From positions 124,001-188,000 of the forward strand of contig CAWHJD010000015.1 in NCBI GenBank assembly GCA_963829585.1: a DNA stretch of 64,000 nt, given 5' to 3'. Positions 44,688 to 52,350 of this stretch are shown here, in pieces. The DNA comes from Sva-07 sp963829585. Its GTDB lineage: Bacteria; Actinomycetota; Acidimicrobiia; Acidimicrobiales; Ilumatobacteraceae. The notes under the pieces are model-generated. The model saw only the letters and a list, made by a program, of their open reading frames with translations. It was not told the DNA's origin and searched no databases. The translations under genes were made by a program, and so were the position numbers. The stretch's first letter is position 1. Each line of letters opens with the position of its first letter.

Positions 44688-45287
44688 GGTCGCAGTCGAC
44701 AGTTCGGTCAAGGCGGTCCACAGCGAGTCGACCTGCTCGATCAGCGAATCCCTGTCGCCGCCGTTGTCGATCACATGTGTTGCGGTGGCCAGTCGCTCGT
44801 CACGGCTGATCTGGCTGCTGATGCGAGCACGAGCATCCGTCTCGTCCATGCCCCGTTGATCGACCAGCCGCTGCACGGCCACGTCGACCGGAACGTCGAC
44901 CACGATGGTGGCGGCGAGGCCCTTGCGGGGGTTCTCGCCGAGCAGTGGGAAGTCGAGCACCACGACACGATCGGTGTCCTTGTGGACATCGATCTGTCGT
45001 TGGATCTCGTCCTGCATCGCCGGGTGGACGATGCCGTTGAGGTCCTTCAGCGCCGCTTCGTCGTTGAAGACGATCTTGGCGACGGCACCACGATCGAGCG
45101 AGCCGTCGGCCAGCAGGATGTGATCGCCGAACCGCTCGGCCATCGCCGCCAGCACCGGACTGCCCGGCGCTTGCAGGTCGCGGGCGATCTGATCGGCGTC
45201 GACGATGGCAGCACCTCGTTCGGCGAGCATCGCCGACACCGTCGACTTGCCCGCGCCGATTCCCCCGGTCAGACCGACCAGGATCAC
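44673..45287 (-). CDS. coaE: Dephospho-CoA kinase
   Basis: Last step of CoA synthesis. 204 aa with P-loop VGLTGGIGAGKSTVSAML, the substrate motif IVDADQIARDLQAPGSP, VLDFPLLGENPRK and the LID region DQRGMDETDARAR. GTG start at 45287 overlaps the rpsA stop by four bases (GTGA). Mycobacterial CoaE has an extra C-terminal UPF0157 domain that is absent here. Neighbour order rpsA-coaE is conserved in actinobacteria. Confidence 0.92.
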   Translation of the reverse strand: MILVGLTGGIGAGKSTVSAMLAERGAAIVDADQIARDLQAPGSPVLAAMAERFGDHILLADGSLDRGAVAKIVFNDEAALKDLNGIVHPAMQDEIQRQIDVHKDTDRVVVLDFPLLGENPRKGLAATIVVDVPVDVAVQRLVDQRGMDETDARARISSQISRDERLATATHVIDNGGDRDSLIEQVDSLWTALTELSTATSAEQ

Positions 45288-46627
45288 TCGGCGGGTGCTT
45301 CCTCCGGCACGACGTCTTCGATGACGACGTCTTCGACGGCGACTTCCTCGACCGCCGACTCGTCGGCAGCGTCGACCGGTTCGGTGCCTGCGCCTTCGCC
45401 ACCCTCGCCGTAGTACTCGGACCATGCTGCTTCGGCCTCGGCCGATGCCTCGCCCTGGACCCAGTTGCCGGCGGAGTCGACCTCGAAGTGCTCGCGGTAC
45501 TCGGCGGCGAGTTCGCCACCCTCGGCGGCCTGCTTGATCGACAGGCTGATGCGGCGGCGAGCGAGGTCGAGATCGATGATCTTCACCCACAACTCCTCGC
45601 CCGGCGTGACGACCTGCTCGGGCGAGTCGACGTGATGCGCCGACATCTCCGAGATGTGCACGAGGCCTTCGATGCCTTCGCCGACCTGGACGAATGCACC
45701 GAACTGGACGAGCTTGGTGACCCGGCCGTACACGAGCTGTTCGACCTGGTGGCTCTCGGCGAACTCCTGCCACGGATCCTGCTGGGTGGCCTTCAGCGAC
45801 AGGCTGATGCGCTCGCGGCTGAAGTCGACGTCGAGCACCTGCACCTTGACGTGGTCGCCGACAGCGACGACGGAGCCCGGGTGGTCGACGTGCTTCCACG
45901 ACAGCTCGCTGACGTGGATGAGCCCGTCCATGCCGCCGAGATCGACGAACGCACCGAAGCTGACGACCGAGGAGATCGTGCCTTCGCGAACCTCGCCGAC
46001 CTTGAGGTTGGTGAGGAACTGGTCGCGGGTCTCCTTCTGGTTCTCCTCCAGGTAGGCGCGACGTGACAGGACCACGTTGTTGCGGTTCTTGTCGAGTTCG
46101 ATGATCTTGCAGTGCACCGTCTCGCCGATGTACGGAGCGAGGTCACGGACACGGCGCAACTCGACGAGTGATGCGGGCAGGAAGCCACGCAGGCCGATGT
46201 CGACGATGAGACCGCCCTTGACGACTTCGATGACCGGGCCGGACACGACGGCGTCGGCTTCCTTCTTGGCCTCGATGTCGCCCCAGGCGCGCTCGTACTG
46301 CGCCCGCTTCTTGGACAGCAGGAGGCGGCCTTCCTTGTCCTCCTTGGTGAGGACGAGGGCTTCCACCGCTTCACCGAGCGAGACGACCTCGGAGGGGTCG
46401 ACGTCGTTGCGAATGCTCAGCTCACGAGCGGGAATGACACCCTCGCTCTTGTAGCCGATGTCGAGGAGTACTTCGTCCTTGTCGATCTTGACGACGGTTC
46501 CGTGGACGAGCTGGCCGTCCTCGACGGTGACCATGGTGCCGTCGATCGCGTCGGCGAAGGACATGCCGAGGTCGTCGGACACGATCTCACGGGGGGTGTA
46601 GACGCCCTCGTCGTCGAAGGTTCCCAT
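45284..46627 (-). CDS. rpsA: 30S ribosomal protein S1
   Basis: 447 aa from the ATG at 46627 with four S1 RNA-binding repeats (for example GTVVKIDKDEVLLDIGYKSE, GTISSVVSFGAFVDLGGMDG, GRVTKLVQFGAFVQVGEGIE), as in actinobacteria, and an acidic C-terminal tail. A TTG at 46669 would add 14 residues (SDTATTSESPVNQ) and is a credible alternative; no clear ribosome site separates them. It binds mRNA for initiation on the small subunit. A palindrome of family A lies upstream at 46812-46867. Confidence 0.95.
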   Translation of the reverse strand: MGTFDDEGVYTPREIVSDDLGMSFADAIDGTMVTVEDGQLVHGTVVKIDKDEVLLDIGYKSEGVIPARELSIRNDVDPSEVVSLGEAVEALVLTKEDKEGRLLLSKKRAQYERAWGDIEAKKEADAVVSGPVIEVVKGGLIVDIGLRGFLPASLVELRRVRDLAPYIGETVHCKIIELDKNRNNVVLSRRAYLEENQKETRDQFLTNLKVGEVREGTISSVVSFGAFVDLGGMDGLIHVSELSWKHVDHPGSVVAVGDHVKVQVLDVDFSRERISLSLKATQQDPWQEFAESHQVEQLVYGRVTKLVQFGAFVQVGEGIEGLVHISEMSAHHVDSPEQVVTPGEELWVKIIDLDLARRRISLSIKQAAEGGELAAEYREHFEVDSAGNWVQGEASAEAEAAWSEYYGEGGEGAGTEPVDAADESAVEEVAVEDVVIEDVVPEEAPAE

Positions 46628-46811
46628 CTGGTTCACGGGAGACTCGGAGGTGGTTGCGGTGTCGGACAAAGGACGGACTGCTTTCGAAACGGACGTTGAG
46701 TAGATGGACAGACGCGCCACTGGCGTGACGCAGCCGACCATGGTACCAGCCGCCGCCCCAAACGGCCATGGCCCCCAACCCGCTCCCCCATCCCCAACAA
46801 TCCCCCACAAT

Positions 46812-46867
46812 CCCGAAATTCTCCTCGCCGTGCGCGCTCGAGCGCGCACCGGCGGGAGAATTTCGGG
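46812..46867. repeat. Long palindrome, family A copy 2
   Basis: 56-base inverted repeat centred on CTCGAG. The arms begin CCCGAAATTCTCC and approach the centre as GTGCGCGCTC, with a small internal mismatch. Outer and inner segments match the palindrome at 21736-21797. It sits between the stop of the methyltransferase and the start of rpsA (both minus strand). Confidence 0.8.
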
Positions 46868-46886
46868 GGTTCGGGGTGTCGGGCGG

Positions 46887-47646
46887 TCAGGGGACGTGGG
46901 CGATGGCGAGGAACTCGGGGGATTCGGTCGTCGGCGGGGCGACGACGTAGGCGCCGGGTTCGACGCTGGAGATCGAATCGACCTCGAGGCCGTGCGCGGC
47001 GAGGAGAAGTCGCAGCTCACGAGGGGTGTAGCAGCCGGTCCACAGGTCGACGCGTCGGGATGCGCCGGATTCCGAGCGGATCTCGGTGATCTCGTGCGAC
47101 ACGCCGGCTCCGGCATCGAATTCGGCGTCGTCGTGGTACTTCACCGCGAAGTAGGCGTTGAACGCGCTCAGCGCCAGTCTCCCTCCCGGCCGCAGCGATC
47201 GGGCCATACCGGCCACCACCGCGGCGTCGTCGCCGTCGGCGGTCATCATCCCGAACGCCCCTTGGCACAGGCAGATCACCGCATCGAATTCGCCGTCGAA
47301 GTCGAGTTCGCCGCGCATCACGCCGTTCGAACGTCAGAGTGCCGGCCGCGATGAGCGAGGCGACCGGCGTCCGGTTCGCTCGCTCATCGCTCGCTCGTGA
47401 TCGGGCGATGTCGATGAAGCGCCGGCTGATGTCGACGCCGTGGACATCGATCCCACGCCGGGCGAGTTCGATCGCGTGGCGACCGGTACCGCACCCCACG
47501 TCGAGGACCCGGTCACCGGGCGCCAGATCGAGTGCGCCGACCACGTGGTCGACCTCCTGCACCGTGCCCTTCGTGTGCGCATAGCGGTCGTAGGCCGTCC
47601 CCATGTGGTCGGCCAGGTCTTCGAACCAGTGGTCGCGATCAACCAC
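46887..47646 (-). pseudogene. Class I SAM methyltransferase, apparent frameshift and internal palindrome
   Basis: The N-terminal half carries motif I VLDVGCGTGRHAIELARRG and motif II GVDISRRFIDIARSRA. The expected next strand is delayed by ~12 extra residues (SDERANRTPVASLIAAG) encoded by a 43-base palindrome, then TFERRDAR. The frame is lost near 47310-47318 (one extra base), and the neighbouring frame continues ELDFDGEFDAVICLCQGAFG, SLRPGGRLALSAFNAY and the C-terminal domain to the stop at 46887. Target unknown. The palindrome insertion and frameshift close together suggest decay. Confidence 0.75.
47348..47390. repeat. 43-base palindrome inside a methyltransferase gene
   Basis: Perfect 12-base outer arms GCGATGAGCGAG and CTCGCTCATCGC flank a second inverted repeat ACCGG-CGT-CCGGT. 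The element is read in frame. Its arms share TGAGCGA with the intergenic palindromes at 26488-26586, but I cannot prove they are one family. Confidence 0.75.
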
Positions 47647-47689
47647 CGGAGTCAGTCCTCGGGTGGGTGCGACGGTTGCTCGGTCACCG

Positions 47690-50359
47690 TCAACCCTTCG
47701 CCGACGCCCACGTGTCGCCCCACGACACGTTCACCTCGAGGGGAACGTCGAGTTCGCAGGCGTCGCACATGAGCCGGACCACGAGATCGCCGACGATGTC
47801 GTGCTCGTGTTCGGGCACCTCGACGATCACCTCGTCGTGCACCTGCAACACGATCCGGCTGTCGTGGCGGCCCGCGACCAGCGCGGCGTCGATGTTCACG
47901 AGCGCCACCTTGAAGATGTCGGCGGCAAGACCCTGGATCCCGGCGTTCATCGCCTGGCGTTCCCCCGCCTGTCGCACGCGGAAGTTCGAGTTCATCAACT
48001 CGGGGATCGGGCGACGACGTCCGAAGAGCGTCTCGGTGTACCCACGCTCACGGGCCTCGATCACCGTGCGGTCCATGTAGTCCTTCACGTTGGGGAACGC
48101 CACGAAGTACGCATCGAGGATGACCGCGGCCTCCTCGGTCGAGATGTTCAACCGTTGGCCGAGGCCGTAGGCCTCCATGCCGTAGGCCAACCCGTACGAC
48201 ACCATCTTGGCCTTCGAGCGCTGCTCGACGGTGACCGCCGACGGATCGACACCGAACACCCGCGCCGCGGTGGCGTTGTGGATGTCCTGGCCACTCCTGA
48301 ACGCCTCGATCAGACCGGGGTCCTCGGCGAGATGGGCGATGCAGCGCAACTCGATCTGGTTGTAGTCGGCAACGAGCAGCTTCATGCCCGGCGCCGGGAC
48401 GAACGCCTTGCGGAACTGGCGTCCCTCTTCGGTACGCACGGGAATGTTGTGCAGGTTCGGGCGATCGGAGGAGAGGCGTCCGGTACGGGCGACGGTCTGG
48501 TTGAACGTCGCGTGGATTCGCCCGTCGGGTCCGACCTCGGCCAGCAGGCCTTCGCCGTACGTGCTCCGGAGCTTCTCGACCTCGCGGAACCGCAGCAACG
48601 GCTCGAGGAACTCGGGCCACTGGTCCTTGATCTTCTCCAGCGTCGCCGCGTCGGTGGAGTACCCCGTCTTGGTCTTCTTGCCCGGCGCCAGGCCACGTTC
48701 GTCGTAGAGGATCTCACGCAGCTGCTTCGGCGAGTTGAGGTTCAGGTCGTCGCGACCCGCCACCTCGCGCAGCTGCGCCTGCAGCGCCTGGACCTCGTCG
48801 GACAGCCGCTTGCCGAGCGCGCGGAGCTCGTCGACGTCGACGCCGATGCCCACGTGCTCCATCTTGGCCAGGACGAGCACCAGCGGATTCTCGATCGTCC
48901 GGTACAGCTCGGCCATCCCCTGGGCCTCCATGCTCGCCACGATCGGCCCGGCCAGCGCGTTGACGGCAAGCGCATCGCGAGCGGCCAGCTCGGCGTCACC
49001 GAGCGAGGTTCCGTCGAGATCGAGTTGACCGCTGCCGGCGGCGTCGTCGGACGGCCGTGCGAACTTCGTGTACTTCTCGATGAGGTCGGGCAGTGTGTAG
49101 CGGGCCTCGGCGGGATCGATGAGGTATGCCGCGATCGCCGTGTCGAGCGTCAGTCCCCGCACCTCGACCCCGAACTCCAGCAGCGATCGCATCAGCGGCT
49201 TCACGTTGTGTCCACGCAGATCGGTGTGCGAGCCAAGTGCTGCGCGTACCGCATCGTCGGCGAGCACGTCGGCCGGGATCCACAGGACGTCGGCCATCGA
49301 CGGATCGACGACCACGGCGATGCCGGCCATCGGAGTGCGGCCCGGCTCACCGAGCCACGTCGCCGCGACATCGAGCGTCGCCGCCGTCGAGATCGCCGAT
49401 GCTGCGTGCGCCGCTGATGGCGCCGTCGTCACCTCTGCCACGAGCTCGACGCGTTCGTCGGCGGGCCCCAGGTCGACCGAGGCGCCCATCCCCGACAGCG
49501 CCTCGTCGAGTCGCGCCGCGAGCGTCCGGAACTCGAGGAAGTCGAAGAGTCGTCTCAGCTCGGCGACATTCGGCTTCACGGCGAGATCGTCGGGATCGAC
49601 CTCGATGGGTGCGTCGTGATGCAGCAGCATCAGATCGAGATTCTTCCGGGCGCGCTGCTCGTGCTCGGCCAGGTTCGTCCGCAGTTTGGGGGTCTGTTCG
49701 TCGGCGTGTTCGAAGATGCCGTCGAGACCGCCATAGGCGTTGATCAGCTTCGCCGCCGTCTTCTCCCCCACGCCGGGCACACCGGGCAGGTTGTCGCTGT
49801 TGTCGCCCCGGAGTGCGGCGTACTGCGGATACAGCGCCGGAGTCACACCGGTGCGTTCCTCGATCCCCGCTTCGTCGTAGAACGCGTAGTCACTCACGCC
49901 ACGCTTGTTGTAGAGCACCTTCACGTCGGGATCACGAACGAGCTGGTAGCTGTCGCGGTCACCCGTCACGATGATCACCTGATGACCGGCCTCGACGAGG
50001 CGATCGGTCGCCGTGGCGATCAGGTCGTCGGCCTCCCATCCGGGCAGGTCGACGGTGGTGATCCCGATCGCGTCGAGCACTTCGCGCACCAGACCCATCT
50101 GCTGTCGCAGGATGTCCGGTGCCGCATCACGCTGCGCCTTGTAGAGCGGCTCGGCCTGGTGGCGGAACGTCGGTTCGGCACAGTCGAAGGTGACCAGCAC
50201 GCCGTCAGGGCGGTGGTCCTTCATCACGTTGATCATCATCGACGTGAAGCCGAACACCGCGTTGGTCACCTGACCGCTCGCCGTTGCCATGTCGGTCGGC
50301 AGCGCGAAGAACGCGCGATAGGTCAGGGAGTTGCCGTCGACGACCAGATAGGTGCCCAT
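47690..50359 (-). CDS. polA: DNA polymerase I
   Basis: 889 aa. The 5'-nuclease domain (VDGNSLTYRAFFALP, LPGWEADDLIATAT, GDRDSYQLV, GDNSDNLPGVPGVGEKTA) is complete. The middle 3'-5' exonuclease domain lacks the canonical DxE motif and is probably inactive, as in other actinobacteria. The polymerase domain has LLVADYNQIELRCIAHLAED (Asn where Ser is usual), the O-helix QRSKAKMVSYGLAYGMEAYG (Tyr at the ddNTP-selectivity position) and LQVHDEVIVEVP. Function: Okazaki fragment processing and repair. Eight bases after the ANTAR regulator gene. Confidence 0.95.
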   Translation of the reverse strand: MGTYLVVDGNSLTYRAFFALPTDMATASGQVTNAVFGFTSMMINVMKDHRPDGVLVTFDCAEPTFRHQAEPLYKAQRDAAPDILRQQMGLVREVLDAIGITTVDLPGWEADDLIATATDRLVEAGHQVIIVTGDRDSYQLVRDPDVKVLYNKRGVSDYAFYDEAGIEERTGVTPALYPQYAALRGDNSDNLPGVPGVGEKTAAKLINAYGGLDGIFEHADEQTPKLRTNLAEHEQRARKNLDLMLLHHDAPIEVDPDDLAVKPNVAELRRLFDFLEFRTLAARLDEALSGMGASVDLGPADERVELVAEVTTAPSAAHAASAISTAATLDVAATWLGEPGRTPMAGIAVVVDPSMADVLWIPADVLADDAVRAALGSHTDLRGHNVKPLMRSLLEFGVEVRGLTLDTAIAAYLIDPAEARYTLPDLIEKYTKFARPSDDAAGSGQLDLDGTSLGDAELAARDALAVNALAGPIVASMEAQGMAELYRTIENPLVLVLAKMEHVGIGVDVDELRALGKRLSDEVQALQAQLREVAGRDDLNLNSPKQLREILYDERGLAPGKKTKTGYSTDAATLEKIKDQWPEFLEPLLRFREVEKLRSTYGEGLLAEVGPDGRIHATFNQTVARTGRLSSDRPNLHNIPVRTEEGRQFRKAFVPAPGMKLLVADYNQIELRCIAHLAEDPGLIEAFRSGQDIHNATAARVFGVDPSAVTVEQRSKAKMVSYGLAYGMEAYGLGQRLNISTEEAAVILDAYFVAFPNVKDYMDRTVIEARERGYTETLFGRRRPIPELMNSNFRVRQAGERQAMNAGIQGLAADIFKVALVNIDAALVAGRHDSRIVLQVHDEVIVEVPEHEHDIVGDLVVRLMCDACELDVPLEVNVSWGDTWASAKG

Positions 50360-50367
50360 GTCGGCGC

Positions 50368-50952
50368 TCAGGCAGCGCCCGGGCGCAGCGACCCGTCGAG
50401 GATCCTGTCGGCGACGTCGCGCATCCGGGTCCGCTCGCTCATCGCCGTGCGCTGGATGAACGAGAACGCGTCCGACTCGGACATCCCGGCTTGGTCGATC
50501 AACACGCCCTTGGCCCGTTCGACCACCTTGCGGGACTCGAGTTGCTCGCCCAGCGCGTCGATCTCACCGGTCAGCGAACGGAGTTCCCTGAAGCGACCCA
50601 TCGCCACCTCGATGGCCGGGATCAGGTCGCTCTTCTGGAAGGGCTTCACGAGGAATGCCAGCGCGCCGGCGTCGCGGGCCTGTTCGACGACCTCACGTTG
50701 GCTGAATGCGGTCAGCATGAGGACGCCACAGATCTTCTCGCCGTTGATGATGCGGGCTGCTTCGAGCCCGTCCATGCCGGGCATCTTGACGTCGAGGATC
50801 GCCAGATCGGGCTGCAGCGCCCGAACGAGTTCGACCGCCTGGTCGCCCCGGCCGGTCTCGCCGATGACCTCGTAGCCCTCTTCTTCGAGGGTTTCACGGA
50901 GATCCATCCTGATGATGGCCTCGTCCTCGGCGATCACGACACGCAACGGCAT
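50368..50952 (-). CDS. ANTAR-domain response regulator (PdtaR-like)
   Basis: 194 aa: receiver domain (VVIAEDEAIIRMDLRETLEE; phospho-acceptor Asp in LAILDVKMPGMDG; FLVKPFQ) and a C-terminal ANTAR RNA-binding domain (LGEQLESRKVVERAKGVLID, SESDAFSFIQRTAMSERTRM). ANTAR proteins bind paired hexaloop hairpins to antiterminate transcription. It resembles M. tuberculosis PdtaR (Rv1626), which is also encoded near polA-rpsA-coaE. The partner histidine kinase is not in the window. Confidence 0.92.
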   Translation of the reverse strand: MPLRVVIAEDEAIIRMDLRETLEEEGYEVIGETGRGDQAVELVRALQPDLAILDVKMPGMDGLEAARIINGEKICGVLMLTAFSQREVVEQARDAGALAFLVKPFQKSDLIPAIEVAMGRFRELRSLTGEIDALGEQLESRKVVERAKGVLIDQAGMSESDAFSFIQRTAMSERTRMRDVADRILDGSLRPGAA

Positions 50953-51004
50953 GGCTCTTATCTAGCAGGTGACAGCCGCCATCCGTTCCTGCACCGTGCC
51001 CGGG

Positions 51005-51832
51005 TCACCCGAACGCCGCCGCCATTGCCCTGCTGACCGGTCGCACCAGTTCGCGCAGTCGCTCGCAACCGTCGACACCGATGGCGTCGTACGGAGCGGC
51101 GGCGAGTTCGTCGGTGCGCTGTTCGATCTCCGCACGCTGTTGTCGGCCGAGATCGGTGAATGCGAGATCCGAGTCGAGCCATCCGATGGAACGCAACCGT
51201 TCCTCGGCGACCAGCCAGTCGTCGCCGGTTCGTTGCCGCGTGGCCCTGAGGATCTCCGAACTCACGTCGCCGGCCGCGGCGTGCGTGACGAGCGCTTCGC
51301 AGCCGTTCAGCCCCGCCGCGGTCAGCGCGGCGACGTGCCCGTCCCCGCGGAACTCGCGCAGGAGCGTCTGGGCGTGCCAGAGCACGAGGTGCGGTTCCTG
51401 GGGCCATGCGAGCGCTGCGTGACCGGCGAACAACGGTCGTCCCTCGGGGCGCTCGCACGCGGCGAGCGCAGCGGTGCGCGCCAACTCGGCCGCCTCCACC
51501 ATGTCCGGTCCGTCGACGCCGTCGGGCGCGAACCGCCGCATCATGCGATCGGCGGCTCTCGATCGAGCAGCCGAGACGGCGTCAGGGGAGACCCGATCCC
51601 AGATCCCGTCCATGCTCGCGCTCACCAGGTCGGGGTCGAAGTTGAAGAACGTGGCGATCACCACCGGTGCGGGCACCGCACCCATCGGGGCCGAACGCGA
51701 GGCGAAGTAGCCCTGCATACGGTCGTCGATGCCGATGGCCGCGTACTCCTCGCGGGCCTCTGGCACGAAGTAGATGGCGCCGTGCACTGGTTCGAGCGTG
51801 CGCCAGGTCTTGCGTGCGATCAGTGGATCCAT
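51005..51832 (-). CDS. SCO6745-type protein, unknown function
   Basis: 275-aa helical protein with the pattern of the uncharacterised actinobacterial SCO6745 family: MDPLIARKTWRTLEPVHGAI at the N-terminus, SRSAPMGAVPAPVVIATFFN, PEGRPLFAGHAALAWP, PHLVLWHAQTLLREFRGDGH and a C-terminal LGRQQRAEIEQRTDELAA. No catalytic motif is established. It is separated from the ANTAR gene by ~52 bases. Confidence 0.78.
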   Translation of the reverse strand: MDPLIARKTWRTLEPVHGAIYFVPEAREEYAAIGIDDRMQGYFASRSAPMGAVPAPVVIATFFNFDPDLVSASMDGIWDRVSPDAVSAARSRAADRMMRRFAPDGVDGPDMVEAAELARTAALAACERPEGRPLFAGHAALAWPQEPHLVLWHAQTLLREFRGDGHVAALTAAGLNGCEALVTHAAAGDVSSEILRATRQRTGDDWLVAEERLRSIGWLDSDLAFTDLGRQQRAEIEQRTDELAAAPYDAIGVDGCERLRELVRPVSRAMAAAFG

Positions 51833-51860
51833 CGGCCGAGCATGTCAGCTGTCGCCACCG

Positions 51861-51896
51861 TCACATGCGGTCGAGGAGTCACATGCGGTCGAGGAG
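51861..51896. repeat. 18-bp perfect duplication across a stop codon
   Basis: TCACATGCGGTCGAGGAG occurs twice in a row. The copy at 51879-51896 includes the stop and last codons (LLDRM) of the small coiled-coil gene; the other lies just outside. Confidence 0.9.
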
Positions 51897-52157
51897 TTCG
51901 TCCTGGCGGATCTCGAGTGACGCGATCTCCTCGATCACCTTCGACCGGTGCTTCGCCAGCGCGTCGACGTGCCGACGCGCGTCACGCGCCTCGTACGACG
52001 CCCCGGCTGTCTCCGAGACGAGGGCCCTGATCGCCTGGTCGTCGGCATCGTCGCCCAGGTGGATCATCTGCTCGTCGATCACCGACAATTCCGTGCGCAG
52101 CGATTTCAGACGGGTCGCCACCTGCGAGAGTCGCCGTTCGACCAGCCAGTTCCCCAT
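51879..52157 (-). CDS. Small coiled-coil protein, unknown function
   Basis: 92 aa, almost wholly helical with heptad-like spacing (RRLSQVATRLKSLRTELSV, DARRHVDALAKHRSKVIEE, IASLEIRQDELLDRM). ATG 52157 is used since the upstream frame runs into a tRNA gene. No family recognised. The last codons and stop are duplicated just downstream. Confidence 0.65.
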   Translation of the reverse strand: MGNWLVERRLSQVATRLKSLRTELSVIDEQMIHLGDDADDQAIRALVSETAGASYEARDARRHVDALAKHRSKVIEEIASLEIRQDELLDRM

Positions 52158-52202
52158 CAGGAGGCCGAATCTACCCGGCGGCCCACGCCACGACGTGCGC
52201 AG

Positions 52203-52276
52203 TGCCCCGGGTCGGACTCGAACCGACACTTGACGGTGTTTGAGACCGTTGCCTCTGCCAATTGGGCTACCGGGGC
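52203..52276 (-). tRNA. tRNA-Leu (anticodon CAA), short variable arm
   Basis: A 74-nt cloverleaf: acceptor GCCCCGG/CCGGGGC, D arm GCCCAATTGGCAGAGGC, anticodon stem ACGGT/ACCGT with loop CTCAAAC (anticodon CAA), variable region only CAAGT, T arm GTCGG/CCGAC, discriminator A. Leu tRNAs normally have a long variable arm, so the short one is unusual even though anticodon and discriminator fit Leu. Confidence 0.85.
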
Positions 52277-52337
52277 GTGCGGCGCCGAGGCTAGCGGGCT
52301 TACCGAGCGGTAGCTCGTGAAGACCGGGGCGGACGTC

Positions 52338-52343
52338 TAGCCT
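52338..52343 (+). promoter_or_regulatory. -10 box of leaderless fabD transcript
   Basis: TAGCCT ends seven bases before the fabD ATG. Confidence 0.45.
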
Positions 52344-52350
52344 GCGACCG

